A DNA stretch of 64,000 nt from Acidobacteriota bacterium. GTDB lineage: Bacteria > Acidobacteriota > Terriglobia > Terriglobales > Acidobacteriaceae. Both the position numbers and the translations under genes were made by a program. This document shows, piece by piece, positions 7,713-16,399 of the stretch. The notes beneath the pieces were generated by a model. The model did no database searches. It was given only the letters and a program-made list of their open reading frames with translations, and was not told where the DNA came from. Numbering within the stretch: position 1 is the first letter of the stretch; every line of letters starts with the position of its first letter. The stretch spans positions 62,001 through 126,000 of the forward strand of contig JAJXYY010000047.1 in the NCBI GenBank assembly GCA_021780315.1, in the 5' to 3' direction.

Positions 7713-10264
7713 TACTTCACCACGAGATTCACAAGCTTGCCAGGCACCACAATCACCTTCACCAACGTCTTGCCCTCAATCCGCGCCATCACCTTCGCAT
7801 CCGCCAGCGCCGCGGCCTTCACCACCGCCTCATCGCTGCCCGCCGCTACCTTCACCACTGTCACCAGCTTGCCATTCGCCTGCACTGGAATCTCCAGCTC
7901 AGCTTCCTTCGCAAGCTCTTCATTCACCACCGGCCACACAGTCCGAAACACCGCACCCTCATGGCCCATCTGCTGCCACAACTCCGCCGCCAAAAACGGC
8001 GCAAACGGCGCCAGCAACAACGTCAACCCGCGAAACACCTCCGCAATCACCGCGTCTGATATCTCGCCCGCATCCATCGCCGCTTCCTTCGCCGTAATCT
8101 CGTTCACCAGAATCATGATCGAAGAGATCGACGTATTGAAGTGCCAGCGCCCGCTGAAGTCCTGCGTAATCTTCCCAATCGTCTGGTGCAGCTTCCGCAG
8201 CAACTCCAGCCCCGCCGCTGACTCCGCTCCCCGCCCATCAGCCGCCCGAACCGCACCATACTTCGTCGTCAACCGATACACCTTACCCAGAAACCGGCTA
8301 ATCCCCGCCACGCCCTCTTCCTGCCACTCCAGATCCCGGTCCGGCGGAGCAGCAAACAACGCATACATCCGCGTCGCATCCGCACCATAGCGCTCAATCA
8401 TCAAGTCCGGGCTCACCACATTGCCCTTGCTCTTCGACATCTTCGCGCCATCTTTGATCACCATCCCCTGCGTAAACAGCCGCTCCGCAGGCTCATCATT
8501 CGCGATCAATCCCAAATCGCGCATCACCTTCGTCCAGAACCGCGAGTAGATCAAATGCAGAATCGCATGCTCCACCCCGCCAATGTACTGGTCGATCGGA
8601 AACCAGTAGTTCGCCTTCTCACTCGCAAACGGAGCCGTATCGTTCTTCGCATCCGTATACCGGTAGAAGTACCAGCTCGAATCGACAAACGTATCCATCG
8701 TGTCCGTCTCTCGCCGCGCCGGTCCGCCGCACTTCGGACAAGTCGTATTCACAAACTCCGCTACCCGTCCCAGCGGCGAACCACCCTGCTGCGTAATCTC
8801 CACCTGCGCCGGCAGCACCACCGGCAGCGCACTCTCCGGCAACGGAATCGGCTCCTCACCCGAGCACGCGCAATACACCATCGGAATCGGCGTTCCCCAG
8901 TACCTCTGTCGGCTCACGCCCCAGTCCTTCAGCCGATATGTAACCGTCGCAGTACCAAATCCACCAGCCTCCGCAAACGCAGCCATCTTCGCCTGCGCTT
9001 CCACGCAGCCCAGCCCCGTCCACGCACCGGAATCCACCAGCACCGCTTCATCTTCCGCCGTATACGGAAGCTCCGGCAGCACATCTGTAACCGCCACAGG
9101 AGCAATTACCCGCCGCACCGCTAGCCCATACTTCGTCGCAAACTCAAAGTCCCGCTCATCATGCGCCGGGACACTCATAATCGCGCCCGTCCCATAGTCC
9201 GCCAGAATGTAATTCGCCACCCAGATCGGCACCCGCTCACCGTTGAACGGATTCACCGCAAACCGCCCCGTCGGCACGCCATGCTTCTCAATCGCGCCCA
9301 CATCCCCGGCCTCACGCGCCTTCTTCTGCTGCTCCAGTAACTCCTCAATCTGCCCCGCCAGCGCCGCATCCTCCGCCGCAAACGCCTTCGCTACCGTATG
9401 TTCCGGAGCCAACTGAATCGAAGTCGCCCCAAAGATCGTATCCACCCGCGTCGTAAATACAGTGATGCTTACGCCTTTGCCTTCTGCTCCCTCTTCCCTA
9501 CTCCCTACTCCCTGTTCCACGGCGAAGTCGACATTGGTTCCTTCACTCCGCCCAATCCAGTTCCGCTGCATCGTCCGGACCTTCTCCGGCCAACCCTCCA
9601 GCTTGTCCAGCCCGTTCAGCAACTCATCCGAGTACTTCGTGATCCGCAAAAACCACTGCGTCAAATCACGCTGCTCCACAATCGTGTCTTCATGCCGCCA
9701 GCAGCAGCCATTCACCACCTGCTCATTCGCCAGCACCGTCGCGCACTCCGGACACCAGTTCACCTTGCTCTTCTTCCGGTACGCCAGCCCCGCCGCAAAC
9801 ATCTTCAGGAAGAACCACTGGTTCCACCGGTAGTACTCCGGCAGACACGTCGTCACCTCCGTCTCCCAATCGTAGCTCAGCCCCATCCGCTGCATCTGCT
9901 TCCGCATCGCCGCAATGTTTGCCAGCGTCCACTCCCGCGGCGGCGTATTGTTCTTCAGCGCGGCATTCTCCGCCGGCAACCCAAACGCATCCCACCCCAT
10001 CGGATGCAGCACGTTATACCCGCGCATCCACATGTGCCGCGCCAGCGCATCGCCAATCGCATAGTTCCGCACATGCCCCATGTGCAACTGCCCGCTCGGA
10101 TACGGCAGCATCTCAATGCAGTAGTACTTCGGCTTACCCGAGTCATGCGGCTCCGCGGCATACAACCCCGCATCCGCATCCCACACAGCCTGCCACTTCG
10201 GTTCAATCTCCGCAGGCGTATACCGAACCTGCTTCTCGCTCTCGTTCTTCTCAATCTCGGACAT
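7712..10264 (-). CDS. leuS: Leucyl-tRNA synthetase
   Basis: Charges tRNA-Leu. 850 residues with the class I signatures: YPSGQLHMGHVRNY (HIGH box) near residue 57, zinc-type Cys motifs (WCPECATVLANEQV), the CP1 editing domain (VFTTRVDTIFGAT; YGTGAIMSVPAHDERD), and KMSKSKGNVV near residue 620. The beginning of the editing domain carries an unusual insert, EQGVGSREEGAEGKG, encoded by heptanucleotide repeat DNA at 9474-9517. It sits where other LeuRS have a short turn before ITVFTTR. The ATG at 10264 has TACAAT ending seven bases upstream. The stop overlaps the start of the downstream membrane protein. Confidence 0.97.
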   Translation of the reverse strand: MSEIEKNESEKQVRYTPAEIEPKWQAVWDADAGLYAAEPHDSGKPKYYCIEMLPYPSGQLHMGHVRNYAIGDALARHMWMRGYNVLHPMGWDAFGLPAENAALKNNTPPREWTLANIAAMRKQMQRMGLSYDWETEVTTCLPEYYRWNQWFFLKMFAAGLAYRKKSKVNWCPECATVLANEQVVNGCCWRHEDTIVEQRDLTQWFLRITKYSDELLNGLDKLEGWPEKVRTMQRNWIGRSEGTNVDFAVEQGVGSREEGAEGKGVSITVFTTRVDTIFGATSIQLAPEHTVAKAFAAEDAALAGQIEELLEQQKKAREAGDVGAIEKHGVPTGRFAVNPFNGERVPIWVANYILADYGTGAIMSVPAHDERDFEFATKYGLAVRRVIAPVAVTDVLPELPYTAEDEAVLVDSGAWTGLGCVEAQAKMAAFAEAGGFGTATVTYRLKDWGVSRQRYWGTPIPMVYCACSGEEPIPLPESALPVVLPAQVEITQQGGSPLGRVAEFVNTTCPKCGGPARRETDTMDTFVDSSWYFYRYTDAKNDTAPFASEKANYWFPIDQYIGGVEHAILHLIYSRFWTKVMRDLGLIANDEPAERLFTQGMVIKDGAKMSKSKGNVVSPDLMIERYGADATRMYALFAAPPDRDLEWQEEGVAGISRFLGKVYRLTTKYGAVRAADGRGAESAAGLELLRKLHQTIGKITQDFSGRWHFNTSISSIMILVNEITAKEAAMDAGEISDAVIAEVFRGLTLLLAPFAPFLAAELWQQMGHEGAVFRTVWPVVNEELAKEAELEIPVQANGKLVTVVKVAAGSDEAVVKAAALADAKVMARIEGKTLVKVIVVPGKLVNLVVK
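9474..9517 (-). repeat. Heptanucleotide repeat inserted in frame in leuS
   Basis: On the minus strand this reads as variants of GGGAGTA in tandem (GGGAGTAGGGAGTAGGGAAG then GAGGGAGCAG). It encodes the QGVGSREEG peptide. The same DNA and peptide recur in priA, and a variant occurs in the methionine/folate fusion gene. Confidence 0.8.
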
Positions 10265-10271
10265 GTCTCTT

Positions 10272-10277
10272 ATTGTA
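10272..10277 (-). promoter_or_regulatory. -10 box of leuS, leaderless arrangement
   Basis: TACAAT followed by AAGAGAC and ATG. AAGAGA could act as a weak ribosome binding site, but the distance to the start codon also fits a transcript beginning at or within two bases of the ATG. Confidence 0.5.
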
Positions 10278-10296
10278 CGGAAGGTCCTCAGCTACG

Positions 10297-10971
10297 CTAA
10301 ATTTTAGGCCCAGCTGCCCTGATCAGCGCATGATCGAAGACTCTCTCCTCAAACCACCTGCTTCGTACAGCCTTATCAAAATCAACACGCGTTATGTAAT
10401 TCGGACGGAAGAAAGCCCTAGCTCTAATGAGTCGCTCGCATGCTTGATCGATAGCTGCACGATGGCTACGAAAATTCCTACGCCATGCATCGTAAAAGTC
10501 ATCATAGCTATTTTCGTTCCGCGGACAACCACCGTACTCACGCATCCAATCTAACGTGAGCGAATCGTATACAACGATTGGGGAACCAAAACGCATCCAC
10601 AAGAACTTCGACGCAGCAGACGGTAGCCTTTGGCCATAGTGCTGCTCTAGTGTACCGACCAAAGTGTTGACGCAAGACTTGGCATCCTCATACGAATTAG
10701 GCCTGGTCAAGCCTTCCAAAGCTGACCAAACCGGACCAAGTCTCTTAAGGCCACCTCCTTCAATTTTCAAGGTTCGGATAACTCTGTAATGTACAGCTAC
10801 CCTCTTCAACTGAATCAGCACATCTTCGTCAGAGGCAACTACTGACCTGGTTCCCAGAACCGTCCGGGCATGCCTGTCGAATTCAACCCATTCATGGATA
10901 TACGTGCGTACAGCAAAAAGAAAGTTCAGCTTCTCGATCAAGTCTCCCCCAATAAAATCTGCACAAAACAT
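10297..10971 (-). CDS. Orphan protein, possibly HhH-glycosylase-like fold; probably acquired
   Basis: A 224-residue soluble protein in DNA that is clearly less GC-rich than its neighbours, with ordinary A/T-containing codons rather than the local G-ending set. I do not recognise it firmly. The middle segment SAASKFLWMRFGSPIVVYDS followed by LTLDWMREYGG resembles the 'SKFLHF..P..FPIYDS' element of uncharacterised OGG-fold proteins found in accessory DNA. That likeness is by eye only. The N-terminus (ATG at 10969-10971) has no strong RBS. It lies between leuS and nfo, both repair or housekeeping genes on the same strand, and looks like an insertion between them. Confidence 0.6.
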   Translation of the reverse strand: MFCADFIGGDLIEKLNFLFAVRTYIHEWVEFDRHARTVLGTRSVVASDEDVLIQLKRVAVHYRVIRTLKIEGGGLKRLGPVWSALEGLTRPNSYEDAKSCVNTLVGTLEQHYGQRLPSAASKFLWMRFGSPIVVYDSLTLDWMREYGGCPRNENSYDDFYDAWRRNFRSHRAAIDQACERLIRARAFFRPNYITRVDFDKAVRSRWFEERVFDHALIRAAGPKI

Positions 10972-11000
10972 AACCCACTACAAATGGAATTGCCCAACCC

Positions 11001-11870
11001 TCACCCCGCCGCCAGCGTCCGCAACACTCCAACATTCCTTGCCTCATCCCCCGGAGCGTCCACCGGCGTCTCCGCGATAAACACCGCATGACCAAACCGC
11101 GAATCATGCAGCAGCCGCCGAAACGCCTCCGCCCCGATCGTCCCTTCCCCAATATGCTCATGCCGGTCCAGCTTGCTGCCCATCGCCGCCTTCGCATCGT
11201 TGCAGTGCCACACCTTCACCGCCTCGAACCCCACCGTGTCCCGCACCAGCAGCATCGTCTCCGTGTACCCGTCTTCACTCACAATGTCGTACCCCGCCAC
11301 GTGAATATGGCACGTATCCAGACAAACCCCCACCGGAGCCACCGGCTTCAGCGTCTCCACCAACTCCGCCACCTGCTCCAGCTTCCCCCCCAGGCTGAAC
11401 TCCGCCCCGGCCGTATTCTCAATCAAAATCCTGAAGTCCTTCCCCGCAAAGTCGATCCCCTCCACCGCCTTCGCAATCGACTCCGCCGCCAGCCCCAGCC
11501 CTTGCTCCCGCGTCAGCCCCTTCCAGCTCCCCGGATGCAGCACCAGATACTCCGCCCCCAGCGCCATCGCCCGTTCCACCTCACCGCGAAACGCCCCCAC
11601 CGAGTTCTCCCGCACCGTCTCCGTCTGGCTACACAAATTAATCAGATAACTCGCATGAACCGCCACCGGCCCCACATCATGCTTCGCCCGCAGCTCGCAC
11701 ATCTTTGCGGCATCTTCCGCCTTCACCGGCGCAGCCTTCCACATCCTTGGACTAGCCGTAAATATCTGGAACGTATTCGCTCCCGCAGCCACCGCCCGCT
11801 CCACCGCCGTCCAGCTTCCTCCGGCCGTCCCCACATGCACGCCAATCCGCTTCTTCGTCATCTTGCTCAT
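11001..11870 (-). CDS. nfo: Endonuclease IV (AP endonuclease)
   Basis: Zn-dependent apurinic/apyrimidinic endonuclease of base excision repair. 289 residues, full length. Metal-ligand motifs in order: GVHVGTAGG, NTFQIFTASPR, VHASYLINL, EYLVLHPGS, ILIENTAG, VCLDTCHIHVAGYD, WHCNDAK...DRHEHIGEG, and IAETP. A TAGGGT box ends six bases before the ATG, so a leaderless transcript is likely. The divergent gene on the plus strand begins 110 bases away. Confidence 0.97.
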   Translation of the reverse strand: MSKMTKKRIGVHVGTAGGSWTAVERAVAAGANTFQIFTASPRMWKAAPVKAEDAAKMCELRAKHDVGPVAVHASYLINLCSQTETVRENSVGAFRGEVERAMALGAEYLVLHPGSWKGLTREQGLGLAAESIAKAVEGIDFAGKDFRILIENTAGAEFSLGGKLEQVAELVETLKPVAPVGVCLDTCHIHVAGYDIVSEDGYTETMLLVRDTVGFEAVKVWHCNDAKAAMGSKLDRHEHIGEGTIGAEAFRRLLHDSRFGHAVFIAETPVDAPGDEARNVGVLRTLAAG

Positions 11871-11876
11871 CCCAAT

Positions 11877-11882
11877 ACCCTA
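11877..11882 (-). promoter_or_regulatory. -10 box of nfo, leaderless arrangement
   Basis: TAGGGT followed by ATTGGG and ATG: six bases between hexamer and start codon. No other ribosome binding site is visible. Confidence 0.4.
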
Positions 11883-11979
11883 TCGCAGCCGCCCCACCCA
11901 GCGCGACCCCATAAACCCCACCACCAACCATGTAATATGCCTCCAGACTCTCCACCACACGCTACGCCTAAAGGAAACC

Positions 11980-12420
11980 ATGTCCGAGCCCCAGTCCTAC
12001 AAAAATCACACCCGCTTCGAGCCGCTCTTCCACTTCACCGTCCTCCCCCTGCTGCTCCTCAATCTCGCCTTCGCCATCTACGCCACCATCCACGCCTGGC
12101 CGTCCTTCCGCCACACCCATCTCTGGTGGATCGTCATGTCCTTCGTCTTCATCTTCATCGCTGGCGTCGCTCGCAGCAGCGCCCTCAAGGCGCAGGACCG
12201 CATCATCCGCCTCGAAGAGCGTCTCCGCCTCGCCACCCTGCTCTCGCCCGACGAAGCACACCTCATCCCCCTCCTCACCGAGCACCAGCTCATCGCCCTC
12301 CGCTTCGCCTCCGACGAAGAACTCCCCGCCCTCGCCCACAAAGCCGTCACCCACTCCCTCGACTCCAAAACCATCAAGCAAAGCATCGTCAACTGGCGCG
12401 CAGACCACTTCCGCGTCTAA
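11980..12420 (+). CDS. Small membrane protein, DUF6526-like
   Basis: A 146-residue protein with two N-terminal membrane helices (LFHFTVLPLLLLNLAFAIYA, then LWWIVMSFVFIFIAGVARS) and a cytoplasmic helical tail (DRIIRLEERLRLATLLSP... RFASDEELPAL... QSIVNWRADHFRV). The order 'SYKNHTRFEPLFHF', two helices and 'QDRIIRLEERLRL' fits the DUF6526 family as I know it; no function is established. AAAGGAAACC before ATG at 11980 sets the start. A longer open frame reaches back to 11863 without support. It stands alone between divergent nfo and a hairpin at 12463-12490. Confidence 0.85.
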   Translation: MSEPQSYKNHTRFEPLFHFTVLPLLLLNLAFAIYATIHAWPSFRHTHLWWIVMSFVFIFIAGVARSSALKAQDRIIRLEERLRLATLLSPDEAHLIPLLTEHQLIALRFASDEELPALAHKAVTHSLDSKTIKQSIVNWRADHFRV

Positions 12421-12462
12421 ATCCCCTTTCTGGCCCACCCGGAACCTACTCCGTTATTACCT

Positions 12463-12490
12463 GCACGGGCGAACCCTCCCCCGCCCGTGC
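12463..12490 (+). terminator. Hairpin after the DUF6526-like gene
   Basis: Perfect 9-bp stem GCACGGGCG / CGCCCGTGC with a 10-base loop, 42 bases past the stop. No T tract, so only a possible terminator. Confidence 0.4.
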
Positions 12491-12605
12491 TACCCCATCC
12501 CCCAAAAGTTGCAGCGACTAACACCCTTGGTTGCATAGCCACCCCGCATCGCCCCTCCTACACTTGCGACTGTCACACCGCGCCACGCACCACTTTAGGA
12601 GACCG

Positions 12606-12854
12606 ATGAAAAGCCCTCTCCCTGCTGTACTTCGCTACGTGCTGCCCCCCACCGCCGCTCTCGCACTGGCCATCGCACTCACCGGCTGCCAGGCCGACCA
12701 ACCCCTCACCATCGCCGCCAATCCGGATCAGACCCCCTATACCGACGTAGCGCCCTCCCCCGCTCCCTTCGCCGCGCTCTACGCCATCCCCAACATCCAT
12801 CACCACCAGCGCCAAACCTTCACCAGACTCATCAGCCGCCACCCCACCCGCTAA
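12606..12854 (+). CDS. Small predicted lipoprotein
   Basis: An 82-residue protein. After MKSPLPAVLRYVLPP comes a hydrophobic stretch and the lipobox LTGC near residue 34, so it is probably exported and lipid-anchored. The mature part is about 50 residues, proline-rich (DVAPSPAPFAALYAIP) and without recognisable motif. TTTAGGAGACCG before ATG at 12606 is a good RBS and sets the start. It converges on a CysJ-like gene, with a terminator hairpin between. Confidence 0.65.
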   Translation: MKSPLPAVLRYVLPPTAALALAIALTGCQADQPLTIAANPDQTPYTDVAPSPAPFAALYAIPNIHHHQRQTFTRLISRHPTR

Positions 12855-12880
12855 CCACCCAGCCCTCCCCGCTCCCCAAA

Positions 12881-12920
12881 AACACCGATGCCGTCTTCCC
12901 TCAAAGGAAAGACGGCATCG
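12881..12920 (-). terminator. Rho-independent terminator of the CysJ-like gene
   Basis: Inverted repeat 12886-12920 (GATGCCGTCTT... AAGACGGCATC). On the minus strand it is followed by GTGTTTTTGG, a T5 tract, 30 bases past the CysJ-like stop. It may also act on the plus-strand lipoprotein gene. Confidence 0.75.
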
Positions 12921-12949
12921 ACACTTAACCTCCAGCCAACGTCCCCGTA

Positions 12950-14110
12950 CTAGTAGACGTCCCGCTGGTACCGCTTCTGCTTCTTCATCGTTGCCAGGTA
13001 CTCCGCAGCATGCTCCAGCGTCCCGCCGGAACCCAGCGCAATCACATCCAGCAGCGCCGTCTCCACGTCCTTCGCCATCCGCGTCGCATCCCCGCAAACA
13101 TAAAAATACGCCCCCTGCTCCAGCCACTCATACAGCTCCGTACCGCGTTCCCGCATCCGGTCCTGCACATACACCTTGGCCGCCTGGTCGCGCGAAAACG
13201 CCGTGTCCAGCTTCGTCAACACGCCATCCCGCTGCATCCCCAGCAATTGCTCCTTGTACAAAAAGTCCAGCTTTTCCCGCTGCTCGCCAAAGAACAGCCA
13301 GTTCCGCCCGGCATGGCCCATCGCCTGACGCTCTTCCAGAAACGCCCGAAACGGCGCAATCCCAGTCCCCGGACCAATCATGATAATCGGCGAAGAGTCA
13401 TCCTCCGGCAGCCGGAAGTTCCCATTCGCATGCAGAAAGATCGGCAACTGCGCGCCCACCGGAGCACGCTCACCCAACTCGCCGCTCGCCACCCCCTGCC
13501 GCTGACGCCCATGCGACTCATAACGAATCACTCGCACCGCAACCTGCACATTGTCCGGGTGCATCGCCTGGCTCGACGCTATCGAGTACATCCGCGGAGT
13601 CAACCGGGCCAGCACCTGAAACAACTGCTGCGGCTCCTTCAACAACCCCGGAAAATCCGTAGCCAAATCTACAAACTCCCGGCCCCAGCAATACTCCTCG
13701 GCCTTGGCCTTGTTGTCCGGACCAGCCATCAGCTTCAGCCCTGCACTCTCCGGAGCCAGCTTCGCCAACTGGTTCACGCTCGACCGCGCCAGCTTCCCAA
13801 TATGCAGCCGCGTCCGCAGCGCCTCTTCCAGGCTGATCTCAACCTTGTAGTGATCCAGCACTCGCTCATCCCCGCGATACCCCAGCACCCGCAAAACCTC
13901 TGCGACGGCCTCCTCACGGTTCTCCGGCACAATGCCCACCGCATCCCCAGGGGTGTACGTCATCCCCTCTTCCAGCGACATCACTAAATGCCGCGTCTCT
14001 TTTTCTGACCCCGGCGCCGTCAGCAACTCGTTGTACGTTACGGTCGATTGGTAAGGGTGGTTGCGCGTGTACTTCGAAACATGCTGTGCCTGCTCGATCA
14101 CTTCACTCAT
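12950..14110 (-). CDS. CysJ-like sulfite reductase flavoprotein lacking the flavodoxin domain
   Basis: 386 residues with the FAD-binding and NADPH-binding domains of the sulfite reductase alpha subunit / cytochrome P450 reductase family. Motifs: RHLVMSLEEG, YTPGDAVGIVPEN, the FAD motif RMYSIASS, the NADPH motif GPGTGIAPFRAFLEER, NWLFFGEQ, YVCGDATRMAKDV and the C-terminal YQRDVY. The N-terminal FMN (flavodoxin) domain of E. coli CysJ is absent, so electrons must pass to a separate flavodoxin or ferredoxin, or straight to the reductase. No cysI is nearby. TAGGAT ends eight bases before the ATG. A terminator follows the stop. Confidence 0.88.
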   Translation of the reverse strand: MSEVIEQAQHVSKYTRNHPYQSTVTYNELLTAPGSEKETRHLVMSLEEGMTYTPGDAVGIVPENREEAVAEVLRVLGYRGDERVLDHYKVEISLEEALRTRLHIGKLARSSVNQLAKLAPESAGLKLMAGPDNKAKAEEYCWGREFVDLATDFPGLLKEPQQLFQVLARLTPRMYSIASSQAMHPDNVQVAVRVIRYESHGRQRQGVASGELGERAPVGAQLPIFLHANGNFRLPEDDSSPIIMIGPGTGIAPFRAFLEERQAMGHAGRNWLFFGEQREKLDFLYKEQLLGMQRDGVLTKLDTAFSRDQAAKVYVQDRMRERGTELYEWLEQGAYFYVCGDATRMAKDVETALLDVIALGSGGTLEHAAEYLATMKKQKRYQRDVY

Positions 14111-14118
14111 ATCTCTCT

Positions 14119-14124
14119 ATCCTA
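14119..14124 (-). promoter_or_regulatory. -10 box of the CysJ-like gene, near-leaderless
   Basis: TAGGAT with eight bases (AGAGAGAT) before the ATG, which would give a leader of zero to two bases. AGAGAG is an alternative, weak ribosome binding site. Confidence 0.35.
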
Positions 14125-14151
14125 TGCGATTTGTCCCGCAAAGTAACCCTT

Positions 14152-14685
14152 TTACGGCAACCGGAACACCAGGCCCGTGCTCAACTGCTTCGGAGCATAC
14201 CCATCGCCCAGCCCTTGAAATCGCTCATAACTGAACTCCACCACCCGCCAATCCAGCCGCGGGAAAATCGTAAAATCAACGCCCCCAAGCACTTGATATG
14301 AAAACTTGTTCGTCGATGTCGTCGCCGACCCCTGACCCGTCTTCAAATGACCCAGCCCGCCCAGCAACTCCGCATACGGCTTGATCGGAAGCACATGCGG
14401 CGTCACCGCACCCCGAACCCCCACCTGCAGCGTATCCAGCGACTCATCCGATCCCGCTCCGTTCGTCGCCCCGCGACCCAGCACCGACCCACGCACATCG
14501 AACCCCAGCGCCACCAACCCCAAACCATGATCGTGATAAAGCCCAAACGTCGGCCCAAACATCCACGCCGTATTCGCCGAGCTCAGCTTTGCGCCCGTAA
14601 ACTCCGCATACACCCCGGTCTGCGCCCGTGCCCCTACACCCAGACCGAACAACCCAACCAGCACCAGCACTCGAAAAAGTCGCAT
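14152..14685 (-). CDS. Small outer-membrane beta-barrel protein
   Basis: 177 residues: a signal peptide (LFRVLVLVGLFGLGVGARAQ) and a mature part built from alternating amphipathic strands ending in a polar-aromatic C-terminus (KQLSTGLVFRLP). The phrases GVYAEFTGAKL, GLVALGFDVRGSVLG, LPIKPYAELLGGLGHLK and WRVVEFSYERF are typical of OmpA/OmpW-like eight-strand barrels. AGGAGGTGACTT before the ATG is an excellent RBS. Function unknown. It lies just upstream of the CysJ-like gene on the same strand, but the latter has its own -10. Confidence 0.78.
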   Translation of the reverse strand: MRLFRVLVLVGLFGLGVGARAQTGVYAEFTGAKLSSANTAWMFGPTFGLYHDHGLGLVALGFDVRGSVLGRGATNGAGSDESLDTLQVGVRGAVTPHVLPIKPYAELLGGLGHLKTGQGSATTSTNKFSYQVLGGVDFTIFPRLDWRVVEFSYERFQGLGDGYAPKQLSTGLVFRLP

Positions 14686-14962
14686 AAGTCACCTCCTGTT
14701 AATCCTACCGCTAACTCCACCCCCAGCCACACTTCCCATCACCATCCCGCCCCACCCGAACCAGCCCAGATACCCATCCCACCCAACCCCCTCCATAAAT
14801 TCCATTGAGAAATAGTTTCCCTACAGCACCCCCGACAGTGTATAAACACTCCCGCATGTGGTCAGGCCAATCTGCCCGCAGCAACCCCAACCTGCGTCAA
14901 AACCAACACCCGCACCCAAGTCCCATCACTGCGGCCCGTAGCACACCACAGGAGCACTCAGC

Positions 14963-16399
14963 ATGGCCCACATCGCCCTCCGCCTCGCCTCCACCCTCGC
15001 CCTCGCAGCCACCCTGACGCCCCTCGCCCACACCCAAACCTCCTCCCCACCCCCCACCACCTGGATCGACAAAGACACCGGACACCGTGTCATCCGGCTC
15101 TCCCAGGAGCCCGGCTCCTCCGCCTTCTACTTCAACGTCAACGCCTACACCCCCGACGGCCAACAGATGATCTACACCGCCCACGACGGCATCCACGTCC
15201 TCGAACTCGCCACCCGCAAGACCCGCCTCCTCGTCCCCATCCCGCCCCGCCCCAGTGGCGTCCGGCCCGGCACCCCCGCCTTCTATCGCACCGGCTTCCG
15301 CACCGTCGTCGTCGGACACAAAACTCCCAGCATCTTCTACACCCAGTTCGACCCCGCCACCCAGGCCAACACCGTCTTCAAGGCCGACACCCACACCGGT
15401 GTCATCACCAAACTCACCGCACTCCCGCCCCGCGCCAGCCTCGCCTCCATCAACGCCGACGAGACCCTCGGCGTAGGAACCTTCGACGAAAACGAGCAGG
15501 ACATCGCCAAAGAGTACGGTGGCAGTCAACCTCTCCCCACCCCCGGCCACGCCGCACCTCCCCAGGCAGGGTCCCTCGTCCAGCCGGAAAACAAGGGCCA
15601 GATGATGGAGCGCCGCCTCGCGGCACGCATCCCCGTCGTCCTCTACACCATCAACCTCCAGACCGGTGCCGTCAAAGAACTCCTCCACTCCACTGACTGG
15701 ATCGGACACATGCTCTTCTCCCCCACCGATCCCACCCTCCTCATGTACTGCCACGAGGGCCCCTGGCAAAAAGTCGACCGCATCTGGATGATCCACACCG
15801 ACGGAACCCACAACACCCTCATCCACAAACGCACCATGCTCATGGAGATCGCAGGCCACGAGTTCTGGGGCCTCGATGGAAAAACCATCTGGTACGACTG
15901 GCAGTACCCCAAGGGAGAAGACTTCTTCCTCGCCGGATATAACCTCACCACCGGAAAACGCACCGCCTACCACATGCAGCGCAACGAGTGGTCCATTCAC
16001 TTCAACCTCACCCAGGACCTCGACCTCTTCACCGGAGACGGCGGTGACCCCGGACAGGTCGCAAAAGCTCCAGACGGCGAGTGGATCGAACTCTTCCACC
16101 CCAAAGCCATCACCGGAGAAGGTGCCCTCAACGACCCCACCTTCTGGCAACCCGGTGTCTTCCACTCCGAACACCTCGTCAACATGGCTCACCACAACTA
16201 CCGCCTCGAACCCAACGTCCGCTTCTCCCCCGACAAGTCCCTCGTCATCTTCACCAGCAATATGTTCGGCCCCAGCTACGTCTTCGGCGTAGAGACCACC
16301 AAAACCACCAACCCCAACCCCGCCGAAATCCAATCCACCCCCGAACTGGGAGCACGCTTCAACCCCACCAAACCAACCCCCACCACCACCCCAAAATAA
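14963..16399 (+). CDS. Secreted oligogalacturonate lyase (PL22-type)
   Basis: 478 residues with an N-terminal signal peptide (LASTLALAATLTPLAHTQ). The mature part matches the seven-bladed propeller of PL22 oligogalacturonate lyases, which cleave short pectin oligomers by beta-elimination: TWIDKDTGHRVIRLS, SAFYFNVNAYTPDGQQM, the His-rich MYCHEGPWQKVDRIW, GHEFWGLDGKTIWYDWQYP (metal/catalytic His), EWSIHFNLTQD and PNVRFSPDKSLVIFTSN. CAGGAGCACTCAGC before ATG is a good RBS. Its export suggests pectin fragments are handled in the periplasm. The downstream GH2 gene may work on the same plant material. Confidence 0.9.
   Translation: MAHIALRLASTLALAATLTPLAHTQTSSPPPTTWIDKDTGHRVIRLSQEPGSSAFYFNVNAYTPDGQQMIYTAHDGIHVLELATRKTRLLVPIPPRPSGVRPGTPAFYRTGFRTVVVGHKTPSIFYTQFDPATQANTVFKADTHTGVITKLTALPPRASLASINADETLGVGTFDENEQDIAKEYGGSQPLPTPGHAAPPQAGSLVQPENKGQMMERRLAARIPVVLYTINLQTGAVKELLHSTDWIGHMLFSPTDPTLLMYCHEGPWQKVDRIWMIHTDGTHNTLIHKRTMLMEIAGHEFWGLDGKTIWYDWQYPKGEDFFLAGYNLTTGKRTAYHMQRNEWSIHFNLTQDLDLFTGDGGDPGQVAKAPDGEWIELFHPKAITGEGALNDPTFWQPGVFHSEHLVNMAHHNYRLEPNVRFSPDKSLVIFTSNMFGPSYVFGVETTKTTNPNPAEIQSTPELGARFNPTKPTPTTTPK

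Noticed and set aside
9398..10300. 300-codon plus-strand frame antisense to leuS
   Set aside because: His/Arg/Pro-rich shadow of leuS; no independent signals.
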